A stretch of DNA of 64,000 bases from Glaciecola sp049650345 (GCA_049650345.1 JBARZY010000176.1:1-64000), one strand, 5' to 3'. Positions 17,103-27,212 are shown, counted from the stretch's first letter. The notes: generated by a model not told the origin, from the sequence alone. Translations and numbers: made by a program.

Positions 17103-18539
17103 TTATTTTTTACGACCAAAGCCACCTAAACCAGGAGGCAGTCCTTTTGGCATTCCAGGCATTCCGCCACCTGGCATGCCGCCCATTCCGCCGGGCATAC
17201 CACCCATTCCGCCCATACCGCGCATCATTTTTTTCATGTTGCCGCCGCCCATTTTTTTCATCATTTTTTGCATCTGCGTAAACTGCTTCAGCATGCGGTT
17301 AACGTCTTGTATTTGCGTACCCGAACCCGCCGCGATACGTTTTTTACGTGAACCTTTGATAACGTCAGGACGCTGGCGTTCACCGGGCGTCATTGAATTA
17401 ATAATGGCTTCCATTTGGGTGAATTGTTTGTCGTTAGCTTGGTCTTTAATTTTCGCGCTCATACCGCCCATACCAGGCATTTTGTCCATTAACGACATCA
17501 TGCCGCCCATGTTTCGCATTTGCTCGAGTTGTTCTTTAAAATCTTGCAGGTCAAAGCCTTGGCCTTTTTGGATTTTTTTCGCAACACGCTCTGCTTTCTT
17601 GCGATCAACCTTGCGCTCAACGTCTTCAATTAAGCTCAGTACATCACCCATTCCCAATATACGTGAAGCAATACGCTGCGGGTGGAAAGGTTCTAAGGCG
17701 TCTAGTTTTTCGCCCATACCCAAGAACTTAATGGGTTTGCCGGTAATGTGTTTTACCGATAACGCAGCACCGCCTCTAGCATCACCGTCGGCTTTGGTTA
17801 AGATAACGCCGGTTAATGGTAAGGCTTCGTTAAATGCTTTAGCTGTATTAGCCGCATCTTGACCGGTCATGGCATCAACAACGAACAAGGTTTCAACAGG
17901 GTTCACGGCCTGATGCAACTGCTTTATTTCGTCCATCATTTTTTCATCAACAGCCAAGCGACCCGCAGTATCAACTAATAGCACGTCAAAGAATTGCATT
18001 TTTGCGTGGTCGATTGCAGCTTTCACAATATCGACTGGTTTTTGCATAATGCTTGATGGGAAGCATTCTACGCCCACTTCTTCAGAGAGTGTTTGTAGTT
18101 GTTTGATTGCCGCGGGACGATATACATCGGCACTCACCACAATCACTTTTTTCTTCTCGCGTTCAGTCAGGTATTTGGCTAACTTGCCCACGCTGGTAGT
18201 TTTACCAGCACCTTGTAAACCCGCCATCATGATCACAGCCGGAGGAGTCGCCGCAAGCTGCAGGCCTTCACTGCCATCGCCCATGGCTTGTTCTAATTCG
18301 CTTTGCACCACTTTGACAAACATTTGTCCAGGTTGCAGGCTTTTAGATACCTCTACACCAAGCGCACGCTCTTTCACCTTGCCAATAAAGTCTTTCACCA
18401 CAGGCAAGGCCACATCGGCCTCGAGTAATGCCATACGCACTTCGCGTAAGGTATCTTTGATGTTATCTTCGGTTAAACGGCCTTTGCCGCTGATGTTCTT
18501 TAGTGTTTGACCTAAGCGGTCAGTAAGATTCTGAAACAT
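17103..18539 (-). CDS. ffh: Signal recognition particle protein Ffh
   Basis: GTPase that binds 4.5S RNA and signal sequences of nascent inner-membrane proteins and docks with FtsY. The 478-residue protein has an N-domain at 1-90. The G-domain carries GLQGAGKTTS (about 107-116), DTAGRL (about 190) and TKADGD (about 248). The Met-rich M-domain from about 300 includes SGRKKRIAAGSGT-like RNA-binding residues and a C-terminal Met/Gly-rich tail (GGMPGGMGGMPGGGMPGMP). E. coli Ffh has 453 residues. It is divergent from ypjD, as in E. coli, but separated from rpsP by the signalling block. Confidence 0.98.
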   Translation of the reverse strand: MFQNLTDRLGQTLKNISGKGRLTEDNIKDTLREVRMALLEADVALPVVKDFIGKVKERALGVEVSKSLQPGQMFVKVVQSELEQAMGDGSEGLQLAATPPAVIMMAGLQGAGKTTSVGKLAKYLTEREKKKVIVVSADVYRPAAIKQLQTLSEEVGVECFPSSIMQKPVDIVKAAIDHAKMQFFDVLLVDTAGRLAVDEKMMDEIKQLHQAVNPVETLFVVDAMTGQDAANTAKAFNEALPLTGVILTKADGDARGGAALSVKHITGKPIKFLGMGEKLDALEPFHPQRIASRILGMGDVLSLIEDVERKVDRKKAERVAKKIQKGQGFDLQDFKEQLEQMRNMGGMMSLMDKMPGMGGMSAKIKDQANDKQFTQMEAIINSMTPGERQRPDVIKGSRKKRIAAGSGTQIQDVNRMLKQFTQMQKMMKKMGGGNMKKMMRGMGGMGGMPGGMGGMPGGGMPGMPKGLPPGLGGFGRKK

Positions 18540-18735
18540 AAAACAACAATTTTGTATTTTCTAATATGAGAAAGAGTATACAATAAGCGTAGCGTGAACG
18601 TAATCATTGCGTTAAGTTTATTCATATATTGTGAGAATTAAGGAGCTAGGCCTTGTTAACTCAGCGTTGGCATATAAAATTTGATACCATCAACACGGTT
18701 AAGCGCCACGATGGATACAGTTGGAGACAATTACA

Positions 18736-19533
18736 GTGCTAGTTTACGTGTTATTTACTTCCGCGTTTCTTGCTTATTTACTGGCAGGAAGCCTGTACAC
18801 TAAACAGTTTTTTTCTCATTCATCAAAGGTAGTAAAAGTTGCACAACTTGCATTAATGCTAGCACTGGCAAGCCATTTAGGCCTGCTTATTGTTGAAGCT
18901 CACAGCACCGATGGGCAACGCTTGAGTTTGTCGTATGTGGCTTCTATGTTAGCGTGCCTAGTTACACTCACCATATTTATTACTAATCGTTTTATTAAAA
19001 ACTTAATATTCTTGCCAGTAGTATCTTTTGTTTCTGCAGCCGCCGTTTTAATAAGCGTTATCTTACCCAACACCACCGGCATCACTGTGCAAATGAATGC
19101 GGCAATGATCACGCATATATTGTTGTCGTTAATTGCTTATGGCGTGCTAAGCATTAGTATGTTGTACGCCTGCCAACTAGCCTATATCAATTATCAGCTT
19201 AAGCATAAGAAACGCATTATGCTCACAGGTACATTACCCCCCTTAATGTCAGTAGAAAAGATTTTGTATCAGCTGATGTCCTACGGTGCAATTATGTTAA
19301 TCATTGCGCTGGTAACTGGTTTTTTGTTTGTGCCCAATATGTTTGCTGACGGATACGCACACAAAACCTTACTTTCAAGCCTGAGTGTAGTGGTTTATGT
19401 GGCATGTATTGTGCTTCATCATTTTGTAGGGCTACGCGCAAGAGTCACAGTTATTCTCAATCTAATTGGCTTGAGTTTACTAACCTTAGGGTATTTTGGC
19501 AGTCGTTTAGTACAAGAATTACTACTTCGCTAA
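18736..19533 (+). CDS. ypjD: Inner-membrane cytochrome c assembly-type protein YpjD
   Basis: Integral membrane protein of the CcsA/CcmC-like (cytochrome c assembly) superfamily with about eight helices; its own role is not established. I chose the GTG at 18736 (265 residues) because GGAGA at 18723-18727 sits nine bases upstream. The in-frame TTG at 18721 lacks a ribosome site and the ATG at 18711 is out of frame. The assignment rests on the topology, on conserved stretches such as ITHILLSLIAYGVLSISMLYACQLAY, and on position: divergent from ffh and followed by a CorC-like gene, as ypjD and yfjD in E. coli. The WWD heme motif of true CcsA proteins is not present. Confidence 0.85.
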   Translation: MLVYVLFTSAFLAYLLAGSLYTKQFFSHSSKVVKVAQLALMLALASHLGLLIVEAHSTDGQRLSLSYVASMLACLVTLTIFITNRFIKNLIFLPVVSFVSAAAVLISVILPNTTGITVQMNAAMITHILLSLIAYGVLSISMLYACQLAYINYQLKHKKRIMLTGTLPPLMSVEKILYQLMSYGAIMLIIALVTGFLFVPNMFADGYAHKTLLSSLSVVVYVACIVLHHFVGLRARVTVILNLIGLSLLTLGYFGSRLVQELLLR

Positions 19534-19582
19534 GCACCATTAATGAACATTTTATTAGCAATTTGCTACAAGGAATACCACA

Positions 19583-20875
19583 TTGGCTGATATTAGCACC
19601 ACCACCCTGCTCATTGTTTTGGGTGTGCTGATTTTATTGTCTGCATACTTTTCAAGCTCAGAAACAGGCTTGATGAGTATAAACCGCTATCGCCTCAAAC
19701 ACTTGGCGAATGAAGGCAAGGCAGGCGCAAAACGGGTTGAAAAATTACTTGAACGTCCAGACCGATTAATAGGGCTTATTTTAATTGGTAACAACTTAGT
19801 CAATATTGCTGCAACTACTATTGCCACTATTGTGTGTATAAGACTATATGGCGATTATGGGCCATTGATCGCAACTATTGCTCTTACCCTAATTATTTTG
19901 GTTTTTGCCGAAGTTACCCCCAAAACATTTGCCGCTTTATATCCTGAAAAAATAGCCTTCCCTAGTTCATTTATATTAATACCATTGTTATTTTTATTTA
20001 CGCCGTTTGTAAAATTTGTCAATTTTATCACCAACGGGGTATTAATATTATTTCGCATTAATACCAAAAACAGTACCGAAAATGCCCTGAGTCGTGAAGA
20101 ACTGCGCACCGTAGTTTATGAAGCTGGTAGTATGATCCCGCAAAAACACCAAGAAATGCTAGTGAGCATACTCGATCTCGAGAAAGTTACGGCAGAAGAT
20201 ATTATGGTGCCGCGAAGTGATATTTACGCCATCGATGTAAACGACGATTGGAAGGTTATTCAAAAACAACTCACCCACTCTCAGCATACTCGCGTGTTGT
20301 TATTCAGAGACTCTATTGATGACGCCGTAGGGTTCATGCATGTGCGCGATGCACTGCGTTTATTATCTAAAGACCAGTTTACTAAAGCCACGATGCTGCG
20401 AGCAGTGCGCGAAATATTTTACACGCCCGATTCTACGCCATTACATACTCTAATGTATAAGATGCAAGCTGAGCGTGAACGCATTGGATTGGTGGTAGAC
20501 GAATATGGCGACATTCAAGGACTGTTCACCCTAGAAGATATTTTGGAAGAAATTATCGGCGACTTCACCACCTCGATGGTACCCGACTACAGCAAGGAGG
20601 CCATTGAGCAACAAGATGGCAGCTACTTGGTTGATGGTAGTGCCAATATTCGCGAGCTCAACAAAGAATTGAGTTGGTCATTCCCCACTGATGGGCCAAA
20701 AACACTGAACGGTTTAATACTTGAGTATCTTGAAGACCTACCTGATGCAAACATTAGTTTACGCTTGTCAGGTTATCCAATTGAAGTAGTTGATATTAGC
20801 GATAACATGATAAAAACCGTTCGTATCATGCCAGAATTTTATAAGTCGCCCGAGCTCGACAGCGAAGAGTCGTAG
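19583..20875 (+). CDS. CNNM/CorC-family membrane protein with CBS pair (YfjD-like)
   Basis: Predicted magnesium/cobalt efflux-related inner-membrane protein, 430 residues. It has an N-terminal DUF21/CNNM membrane domain (about 1-180, starting with the SSSETGLMSINRYRLKHLA motif), a CBS pair at about 195-320 (VPRSDIYAIDV, LVVDEYGDIQGLFTLEDILEEIIGDF) and a CorC/HlyC-type C-terminal domain at about 340-420. The start is a TTG at 19583 with AAGGA at 19570-19574; the nearest alternatives lie inside the first helix. It follows ypjD by 49 bases and probably shares its transcript. It equals E. coli YfjD (CorB-like) in architecture and position. Confidence 0.92.
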   Translation: MADISTTTLLIVLGVLILLSAYFSSSETGLMSINRYRLKHLANEGKAGAKRVEKLLERPDRLIGLILIGNNLVNIAATTIATIVCIRLYGDYGPLIATIALTLIILVFAEVTPKTFAALYPEKIAFPSSFILIPLLFLFTPFVKFVNFITNGVLILFRINTKNSTENALSREELRTVVYEAGSMIPQKHQEMLVSILDLEKVTAEDIMVPRSDIYAIDVNDDWKVIQKQLTHSQHTRVLLFRDSIDDAVGFMHVRDALRLLSKDQFTKATMLRAVREIFYTPDSTPLHTLMYKMQAERERIGLVVDEYGDIQGLFTLEDILEEIIGDFTTSMVPDYSKEAIEQQDGSYLVDGSANIRELNKELSWSFPTDGPKTLNGLILEYLEDLPDANISLRLSGYPIEVVDISDNMIKTVRIMPEFYKSPELDSEES

Positions 20876-20878
20876 GTG

Positions 20879-21058
20879 CTAGGATTTTTGCTTGGCACGT
20901 CTTTCACGTGCCTTTAGCTTAACCAACTCAACTTTTTCGTTGAGTTGACTTAAACTGAGCATAATGCTCTTTAGCTCTTCATCATTTTCAATGTCATCAT
21001 CAGCAACATGTTGCTGCAACGATAATTGTAAAGTAATGGGCAATGACACTTTCTGCAT
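20879..21058 (-). CDS. Small hypothetical protein downstream of sixA
   Basis: Protein of 59 residues from the ATG at 21058 (MQKVSLPITLQLSLQQ...); a TTG at 21079 would add seven residues. Not recognised. It is acidic in the middle (DDDIENDEEL), with a predicted helical, leucine-heptad-like stretch (LKSIMLSLSQLNEKVELVKL) and a basic C-terminus (KARERRAKQKS), suggesting a coiled-coil protein. It begins about 30 bases after the sixA stop on the same strand and ends four bases from the convergent CorC-like gene. The clean fit between neighbours supports it as real; the function is unknown. Confidence 0.6.
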   Translation of the reverse strand: MQKVSLPITLQLSLQQHVADDDIENDEELKSIMLSLSQLNEKVELVKLKARERRAKQKS

Positions 21059-21088
21059 GTTCGTATTATACCTTGGCAATGTGTTTCA

Positions 21089-21610
21089 TCAGTGTCCTTG
21101 ATAAAACGCTAATTGCTCTCCCCAACCGTTATCTGTGTTGTAATCGATAATTAAGGTATCGGCAGTTTCAAAAATTCTTGCATTAAAGTCGGCACAAACT
21201 TTGTCAGCAAGTAGACTAACTAAAGGCATGTGCGTGATAACTAACATACTTTTGGGTGCATTAATATCGCTTGCATAGCCCTGAATTAAATCAGCCGTTT
21301 GCTGGGCATTACCCATGGGTGTAATGGTATCAATGGTAACTTGGTTATGAACCTTAATGCCCGCATTGACCGCGCGAAATGTTTGTTGCGTGCGTAAATA
21401 CGGACTGACAATGGCTAAGTCGACAGCAGGCTCTCTCGTATCATTGAGGCTGTCGCTTGTATGTGTTGCGCTGAGAAATTGTTCTATGGTGTTATGCAGC
21501 CATTTACCTACCCGCTGACTTTGCACTTTGCCCACCGCCGTAAGCGGTCGAGAGTGATCAGGTGAGGAATATTCTCCCGCATCGCCGTGCCGCATTATGA
21601 TTAATATCAT
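21089..21610 (-). CDS. sixA: Phosphohistidine phosphatase SixA
   Basis: Small histidine-phosphatase-fold enzyme that removes phosphate from histidine of phosphotransfer domains (ArcB Hpt in E. coli, or PtsN-related NPr). The 173-residue protein has the catalytic RHG at 7-9 (IIMRHGDAGEY), the LTAVGKVQSQRVGKWL helix and the second catalytic His in VITHMPLVSLL. E. coli SixA has 161 residues. It is followed by a small unknown gene on the same strand and is divergent from the M16 peptidase gene. Confidence 0.93.
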   Translation of the reverse strand: MILIIMRHGDAGEYSSPDHSRPLTAVGKVQSQRVGKWLHNTIEQFLSATHTSDSLNDTREPAVDLAIVSPYLRTQQTFRAVNAGIKVHNQVTIDTITPMGNAQQTADLIQGYASDINAPKSMLVITHMPLVSLLADKVCADFNARIFETADTLIIDYNTDNGWGEQLAFYQGH

Positions 21611-21733
21611 GTTTTCAGTACTACCAACCTAAAGAAAAAAAAATAAATGACGCTACATTGCTATAGGCATTTTTGTGTCTACTTACTTATAGGTACATCA
21701 CAAAGTGAAAAACAGACTACTTAACCGCGCTGT

Positions 21734-24607
21734 ATGTCACAACATAACGGCGTTGACACGCTTTTCTTAACAATAAATATTAACTTTGTTGCACACAACA
21801 GGTACATTTTGCAAAAGCATAGCACAACAGCATCAAAATCGTTATATAACACTACGCTGCAAACGTTAAATAATGGCGTTAAGCTCGCCATTTCGAAGTT
21901 TGCGGGCACTGGCAAAGCGTGTATTTCTGTGTCTATTAATAAAGGTCACTTCGATGCCTGTAAATACCCAGAAGGCTATGCGCACTTACTCGAGCATATG
22001 TTGTTTACGCCGAGTGTCAATTACCCCCATGAAAACGCGCTAGACCAGCATTTACAAGCATGCAACGGTGAAGTAAACGCATGGACGCAAGATACCAACA
22101 CCCAATATCAGCTTATTTGCAACGCCGAAGGTGTCGTCAGTGCTTGCGACATATTCATGGACCGATTATCTCGTCCTATATTTGGGCTTGAACACATTAA
22201 CAGTGAACTTGCAGCAATTGACGCCGAATTTACCCTAAAGCAGCATGAACCTGCGCGCCAATTATTGTCAGTACAAAAAGCGACCTGTTCAAACATGCAT
22301 CCATTTTCACGTTTTAGTAGCGGCAACAAACAAACACTAGACTGTGGGTCGATAGAAAAGACGCAACATCTTTTACAGACCTTTCATCGACACATAATGC
22401 AAAGCCAAAACATATGTATATGCCTTGCGCTACCTGATAGTCAAATAAATAATGCTGATATAACGCAAATGGTGTCAACAATAGAACAGTCATTTCCGGC
22501 CAGTGAGCCAAGTCTAGCCACGATATTATCACCTCAATTGCATACTCAATACCCCGCGCTATATTTACCACAGCATTTGAATCAATTTATATCGGTGAAA
22601 TCCTCTCGCGAACAAGCGCAGCTAGTGGTGAGCTTTTGTATAGATATACCCAACAATAATGCCGTTGATAGTTTGTGTGTATTGTTGTCGCATATGCTTG
22701 AAAGTAAACATGAATATGGACTTTATGACAACTTACTTAAAAGTGGCAATATTGTTGATTTGCATAGTTACTACAAAACAGTAGACGGGCAGCATTATGA
22801 ATTTATGGTGAGCTTTAACCTCACTGAAAAAGGCAACACAGAAGCGGGTTATTGCATACAAGCCGTATTACAATACTTAGCATTTTTAGCAGATAAACCT
22901 ATAGAATATTGGCGCTTTAGAGAGAAATCGCAACAATATAACTTACAAGCAAGTTTACAAAGTGAAGCAGGCAGTATTGAGCATGCTTTGCATATGTCTC
23001 AAAGCTTGCATCAACAATCGTTAAAAGATGCGCTAAGGCCTCCAGCATTTTTAACAGAAGAGGCACACACACTTTGTGGGCAATACATATCAACCTTTAC
23101 GCGGGCAAATTGCAGAGTCTATTTTATTGCAAATTCAGTACAAGGAACTCATACCACAAAGCACTATCACGCCCACTATTCGGTGCAATCATTAAGTAAT
23201 GTGCTACCTGTTAAGCCTATTCGCTTACACTTTGACAAGCCGCGTCAGAACCCATTTATGATAGGTGAAAATAAGCTAGTTGCCACTGAACAACGCAATA
23301 ATCAAGCCTTATGTCTTGATTCTTCAAGCGTCAGCTTTAAGTTTTATCAACATACAGATTTTAATCAGCCTAATGGCGATAGCTATATATCAATTACCGA
23401 CCCAAACATGTACTCAAGCAGCAAGCAAATTGCAATTAAGCGAGTATGGCTTGCGTGTTTGAATGAATACTTACAGGCGCGATTTTTTGATGTTGAGCTT
23501 GCAAGCTTGCAGTTTCGGGTTTATCCACATCATCATGGCGTTAGCATACACACAAGCGGCCTTAGCGAAAAACAATTACTATTGGCAATTGAATTAGTTA
23601 ATAACATCAAACAGTTTAGGGCTAACAAAGCGCAAATCAAAAGGCACATTCAGCAGTGCGCAATACGCTTTCGTCATCAGCAGCAACAAAGCCCCTTTAA
23701 TCAATTATTTGCTAAATTGAATGAATATTATCAAGCGCCACATAAAAAAAGCAGCCAAGTACTCGATAGCTTGTCATCATTATCGGTTGATGACGTGCAT
23801 GATGCGCAGCGAGCGTTTTTTACTCATAACTTTATTGAAAGCTTATTAGTGGGTAATTTTTCGGTGGTTGTTGCAAAGCGTTTTTTTGCACAGCTCAATA
23901 GTCGCTTTACTGCTTTCATAAGCAATACGAGTAAGTATAACAGCGAGCGTAAAATTGTGAAGCCGCAAGCTAACTATGGCGATGTAAAGTCTTCAGAGCA
24001 CATACACCTGTGCACACCCAAGCTCAGTGAACAACATATCATTTTGCACTTCATTCCCAAACTATCAAACAACTGCAGTAAGCTAGATTTGGCAGCAAAG
24101 AGCTTGCTACTGGAAAAGTTGTTATCACCAATGATGTTTGACGTGTTACGCAAAAAATACAACATGGGATACATGATTGGCGCAGGCTACAAACCTATTG
24201 GAGGCCATCCTGGCGTAGTATTATATGCGTTATCACATACTCATACGCTTGATGATATTATGCTTGCAGTACGCGAAGCCATACGCGATGCGATTGAAGC
24301 AGTAGTGGCACAACCCAAAATAGTGGCGCATTTAAGTAATGAATTGGTCAAACAAGTTATTCCAAAAGAAAAAGACGTGTCGCAAATCGCACAAAGAGCT
24401 TGGCTGCATTTTGATGACGACGAGCCTTTACGCGCATATGAAGACCTGATAATAGCGATTGAAACTTTACAAAGTACTCATGTAATTGAATGTTTGCAGC
24501 AACTTTTGCATACCAGTATTGGACAGGTGTTGTTAAGTCAAAGTAGCGAAGCTATCAGTGAAAACCAAAAAGAACATGTGTTTAGTAGCTTCTCATCGAA
24601 TAATTAA
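21734..24607 (+). CDS. M16 family zinc peptidase (pitrilysin/insulinase-like)
   Basis: Metallopeptidase of 957 residues, the usual length of pitrilysin/insulysin-type enzymes. The inverted zinc motif HxxEH is at 84-88 (YAHLLEHMLF), with the third ligand Glu expected in SELAAIDAEF about 76 residues later. The C-terminal half has the second, inactive M16 repeat and the typical near-C-terminal RKKYNMGYMIGAGYKP. No clear signal peptide is seen, unlike E. coli PtrA, but the N-terminus is uncertain: the ATG at 21734 has no ribosome site, and an in-frame TTG at 21809 (LQKHSTTAS) has AGG about nine bases upstream. The substrate is unknown. Family resemblance is clear; orthology to ptrA is not proven. 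Confidence 0.88.
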   Translation: MSQHNGVDTLFLTININFVAHNRYILQKHSTTASKSLYNTTLQTLNNGVKLAISKFAGTGKACISVSINKGHFDACKYPEGYAHLLEHMLFTPSVNYPHENALDQHLQACNGEVNAWTQDTNTQYQLICNAEGVVSACDIFMDRLSRPIFGLEHINSELAAIDAEFTLKQHEPARQLLSVQKATCSNMHPFSRFSSGNKQTLDCGSIEKTQHLLQTFHRHIMQSQNICICLALPDSQINNADITQMVSTIEQSFPASEPSLATILSPQLHTQYPALYLPQHLNQFISVKSSREQAQLVVSFCIDIPNNNAVDSLCVLLSHMLESKHEYGLYDNLLKSGNIVDLHSYYKTVDGQHYEFMVSFNLTEKGNTEAGYCIQAVLQYLAFLADKPIEYWRFREKSQQYNLQASLQSEAGSIEHALHMSQSLHQQSLKDALRPPAFLTEEAHTLCGQYISTFTRANCRVYFIANSVQGTHTTKHYHAHYSVQSLSNVLPVKPIRLHFDKPRQNPFMIGENKLVATEQRNNQALCLDSSSVSFKFYQHTDFNQPNGDSYISITDPNMYSSSKQIAIKRVWLACLNEYLQARFFDVELASLQFRVYPHHHGVSIHTSGLSEKQLLLAIELVNNIKQFRANKAQIKRHIQQCAIRFRHQQQQSPFNQLFAKLNEYYQAPHKKSSQVLDSLSSLSVDDVHDAQRAFFTHNFIESLLVGNFSVVVAKRFFAQLNSRFTAFISNTSKYNSERKIVKPQANYGDVKSSEHIHLCTPKLSEQHIILHFIPKLSNNCSKLDLAAKSLLLEKLLSPMMFDVLRKKYNMGYMIGAGYKPIGGHPGVVLYALSHTHTLDDIMLAVREAIRDAIEAVVAQPKIVAHLSNELVKQVIPKEKDVSQIAQRAWLHFDDDEPLRAYEDLIIAIETLQSTHVIECLQQLLHTSIGQVLLSQSSEAISENQKEHVFSSFSSNN

Positions 24608-24626
24608 GCGCGAACGCAAAACAGGA

Positions 24627-24830
24627 TTATGCGCGAAAAAACACGTTATTGAACCCCGTCGCCCTGCGCCATGCCAAGTGCTTTGACATTGCAAACATAG
24701 GCAACATCATTGGTCCAAATAGTATCCCAGCCATTACCCAGCGTTTTTTTGCCATGCCATTACGCACTGACTCAACAAAAAAATATCCCGCACATAGTAC
24801 AAAGCTGATTATTAACCCTAGCGTTATCAT
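24627..24830 (-). CDS. Small membrane protein, function unknown
   Basis: Protein of 67 residues with an N-terminal membrane helix (LGLIISFVLCAGYFFVESV, about 4-22), a short charged loop (RNGMAKKRW) and a second hydrophobic stretch (VMAGILFGPMMLPMFAM, about 32-48), then a basic tail. The ATG at 24830 has TAGG nine bases upstream. It is convergent with the M16 gene (19 bases between stops). Not recognised. The two-helix layout with a positively charged loop reads as a genuine small inner-membrane protein rather than a shadow. The overlapping forward frame at 24649-24894 is judged spurious. Confidence 0.6.
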   Translation of the reverse strand: MITLGLIISFVLCAGYFFVESVRNGMAKKRWVMAGILFGPMMLPMFAMSKHLAWRRATGFNNVFFRA

Positions 24831-25013
24831 AATTTTCAGCCTATTACTTGTTAATTTACCCGCATTGAAACGCGAGTACCTTGATTCATATTGAAGTACG
24901 AATTGTACGCTAAATTGGTATAAATCAGATGAATATTGGGTATAAAAATAGTGTGTTAAGACTCACTATGTATAACCATTACTTTATATATATTTGGTCT
25001 ATTTACATGAAAT

Positions 25014-25075
25014 AGCTGAACGTTATTCACGCTCAGCTTTTTGGTTAGCACTCGCGCCCTATTGCTGGTTGGCGC
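25014..25075. terminator. Two hairpins downstream of fadJ
   Basis: A six-base stem AGCTGA/TCAGCT with an inner CG pair (25014-25038) is followed on the forward strand by TTTTT. A second stem, GCGCC/GGCGC, spans 25054-25075. On the reverse strand they lie 30-90 bases after the fadJ stop but lack a good T-run. The forward strand has no gene that needs a terminator here. Termination of fadIJ is plausible, not shown. Confidence 0.4.
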
Positions 25076-25103
25076 TATTTATATGTAATCTTAGTGCATA
25101 GTC

Positions 25104-27212
25104 TTAATAGAAGGTTTTACCTTCATCTCGCATACTCACTAATATAGACGCTGGAGTGTATTTTTCGTTGTAGGTTTGCGCGTAGTGCTCTAAACGCTCT
25201 ACCAAGTGCGCAATGCCCATACTATCCATATAACGGAATGGGCCGCCTCTGAATGGCGGGAAGCCGATACCAAAGATAGCACCAATATCACCGTCTCTAG
25301 CGTTACGAACTACACCTTCTTGTAAGCACATTGCCGCTTCATTTAGCATCAATAAAACGCAGCGTTCAACTACCGTAGCGTCGGTATATTTAGTAACGGG
25401 CGATACGCCTAGTAAATCATAGATTGATTCATCCACTTTTTTACCCGAGGTTTTACCCGCGTAATCATAAAAGCCCGATTTATTTTTCTTACCTTTGCGG
25501 TCATTTTCAAGCAACTTATCAAAGGCATCGGGAGACGCGAAACGCTCGCCAAATTGGCCCATTAATATTGGGATAATTTTCGTTCCCACATCAATACCCA
25601 CTTCATCCAGTAACTTAAACGCACCAACTGGGAAACCAAAGTCTACTAGGGCTTTATCAATAGCATCAATAGGCTGACCTTCCATTGCCAAAAAGCCAGC
25701 TTCACTCATGTAAGGGGCTAAAATACGGTTTACGTAAAAACCTGCGCCGTCTTTCACCACAATTGGCGTTTTACCCTGACGTTTAGCAAACTCTACTGTA
25801 GTAGAAATAGTTTTCTCAGATGTTCCTTCATGAGGGATAACTTCTGCCAGTGGCATTTTGTCTACTGGTGAAAAATAGTGCAAGCCGACAACGTTCTCAG
25901 GGCGCGCTGCTTTTTCAGCAATCTCTTTAATTGGGATAGATGAGGTGTTAGAGGCAAAAATAGTCTCTTCGTTACATTGCTCTTCTATGTCGGCAACCAT
26001 TTTTTGTTTCAACGACACATCTTCAAAGACCGCTTCAATTACCATATCTACCGACTTGTAGCCGCTGTAATCCAAACAACCTGTAATCAATGACATTTGC
26101 TTTTGCATGTCTGAATGTAACATAAAGCGTTTTTTCACCTTCTTATTTAAAATATCGAAGGTGTATTTCATTGCGCCAGCAATGCCATTTTCGTTAATGT
26201 CTTTAATGCGTGCAGGCACACCAGCTTTGGTTGCAGTAACAAATGCAATACCGCCGCCCATTAAACCGCCACCTAACACGCCGGTTTTTTTAACGCGCGC
26301 TGGTTCAACACCATCAACGCCGTTTTCTTTCTTCATATCGGTGGTTGCAAAGAAAATTTGTCTAAGCTGTTTTGACTCAGGAGTCATGACTAATTTGCCA
26401 AACAAACGCGCTTCTGTTGCATAACCTTTTTTAGGATTGTCGAGGCCAGCTTCAATACAATCAATAATGTACATGGGTGCGGGGTAATTGCCTTGGGTCT
26501 TTGACAAGGTTTGCTCGCGCGCCTTTTTAAATAATACACCGCGCCCAACAGATGTATTCTCAAGCACCTTATTGGTAAGTGACTTTTTCACACTGCGAGT
26601 GGCGGGCTTTTTAGCCGCTAATTCTGCTGCTACATCCATCAGTACCGACTGCGGCACGCAATCGTCTACAATGCCGTATTTTTTAGCTTGTTTGGCTCTG
26701 GCTGGACTACCGGTAAGCATCATTTTCATGGCTTGTTGGACGCCAATGAGTGCCGGTAACCGCTGGGTACCGCCACTACCTGGCAATAAACCAAGTTGCA
26801 CTTCGGGCAACCCCATTTGTGTTTTTTTGTCATCACTACACACTCGGTAGTCACAGGCCAAGGCAAGTTCTAAACCACCGCCAAGTGCTGGCCCGTGGAT
26901 TGCCGCCACAAATGTTTTTGACATATCGGCCATACGATCAAACAATTTCTGGCCTTGCAATGACAACGTTTCTGCATCTTTTTCAGATTCACATGCTGCC
27001 AACATCGTTACATCAGCGCCCGCTACAAAAGAGTCTTTTTTACCGCTAGCAACTACAACGCCTTTAATGTCGGCATCACTTTCAATTTGATCGAGTATGG
27101 CACTAATTTCGTCACCAAAATCACCTTTTAGGGTGTTCATGGTTTCGCCAGGCACGTCCATGGTTAATATAGCAATTCCGCTGTCTTGTTTGTTTAAAGT
27201 AAACGCACTCAT
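25104..27212 (-). CDS. fadJ: Fatty-acid oxidation complex alpha subunit FadJ (enoyl-CoA hydratase / 3-hydroxyacyl-CoA dehydrogenase)
   Basis: Multifunctional beta-oxidation enzyme: hydrates enoyl-CoA and oxidises L-3-hydroxyacyl-CoA with NAD. The 702-residue protein has a crotonase domain at about 1-190 (oxyanion/catalytic stretches AIHGPALGGGLELALACDY and LPEVQLGLLPGSGGTQRLP). An NAD-binding domain begins near 310 (VLGGGLMGGGIAFV) with the catalytic His in GLHYFSPVDKMPLAEVI, and C-terminal dehydrogenase repeats follow to the end. Length is near E. coli FadJ (714). The start overlaps the fadI stop (ATGA type), so the two subunits are translated together. The thiolase-first order and the 436-residue partner favour fadIJ over fadBA. 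Confidence 0.95.
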   Translation of the reverse strand: MSAFTLNKQDSGIAILTMDVPGETMNTLKGDFGDEISAILDQIESDADIKGVVVASGKKDSFVAGADVTMLAACESEKDAETLSLQGQKLFDRMADMSKTFVAAIHGPALGGGLELALACDYRVCSDDKKTQMGLPEVQLGLLPGSGGTQRLPALIGVQQAMKMMLTGSPARAKQAKKYGIVDDCVPQSVLMDVAAELAAKKPATRSVKKSLTNKVLENTSVGRGVLFKKAREQTLSKTQGNYPAPMYIIDCIEAGLDNPKKGYATEARLFGKLVMTPESKQLRQIFFATTDMKKENGVDGVEPARVKKTGVLGGGLMGGGIAFVTATKAGVPARIKDINENGIAGAMKYTFDILNKKVKKRFMLHSDMQKQMSLITGCLDYSGYKSVDMVIEAVFEDVSLKQKMVADIEEQCNEETIFASNTSSIPIKEIAEKAARPENVVGLHYFSPVDKMPLAEVIPHEGTSEKTISTTVEFAKRQGKTPIVVKDGAGFYVNRILAPYMSEAGFLAMEGQPIDAIDKALVDFGFPVGAFKLLDEVGIDVGTKIIPILMGQFGERFASPDAFDKLLENDRKGKKNKSGFYDYAGKTSGKKVDESIYDLLGVSPVTKYTDATVVERCVLLMLNEAAMCLQEGVVRNARDGDIGAIFGIGFPPFRGGPFRYMDSMGIAHLVERLEHYAQTYNEKYTPASILVSMRDEGKTFY

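Noticed and set aside
17176..17862. Long forward frame (228 codons) rich in Pro and Ile opposite ffh
   Set aside because: It is the antisense of the Met/Gly-rich M domain of Ffh; no domain, and ffh is certain.
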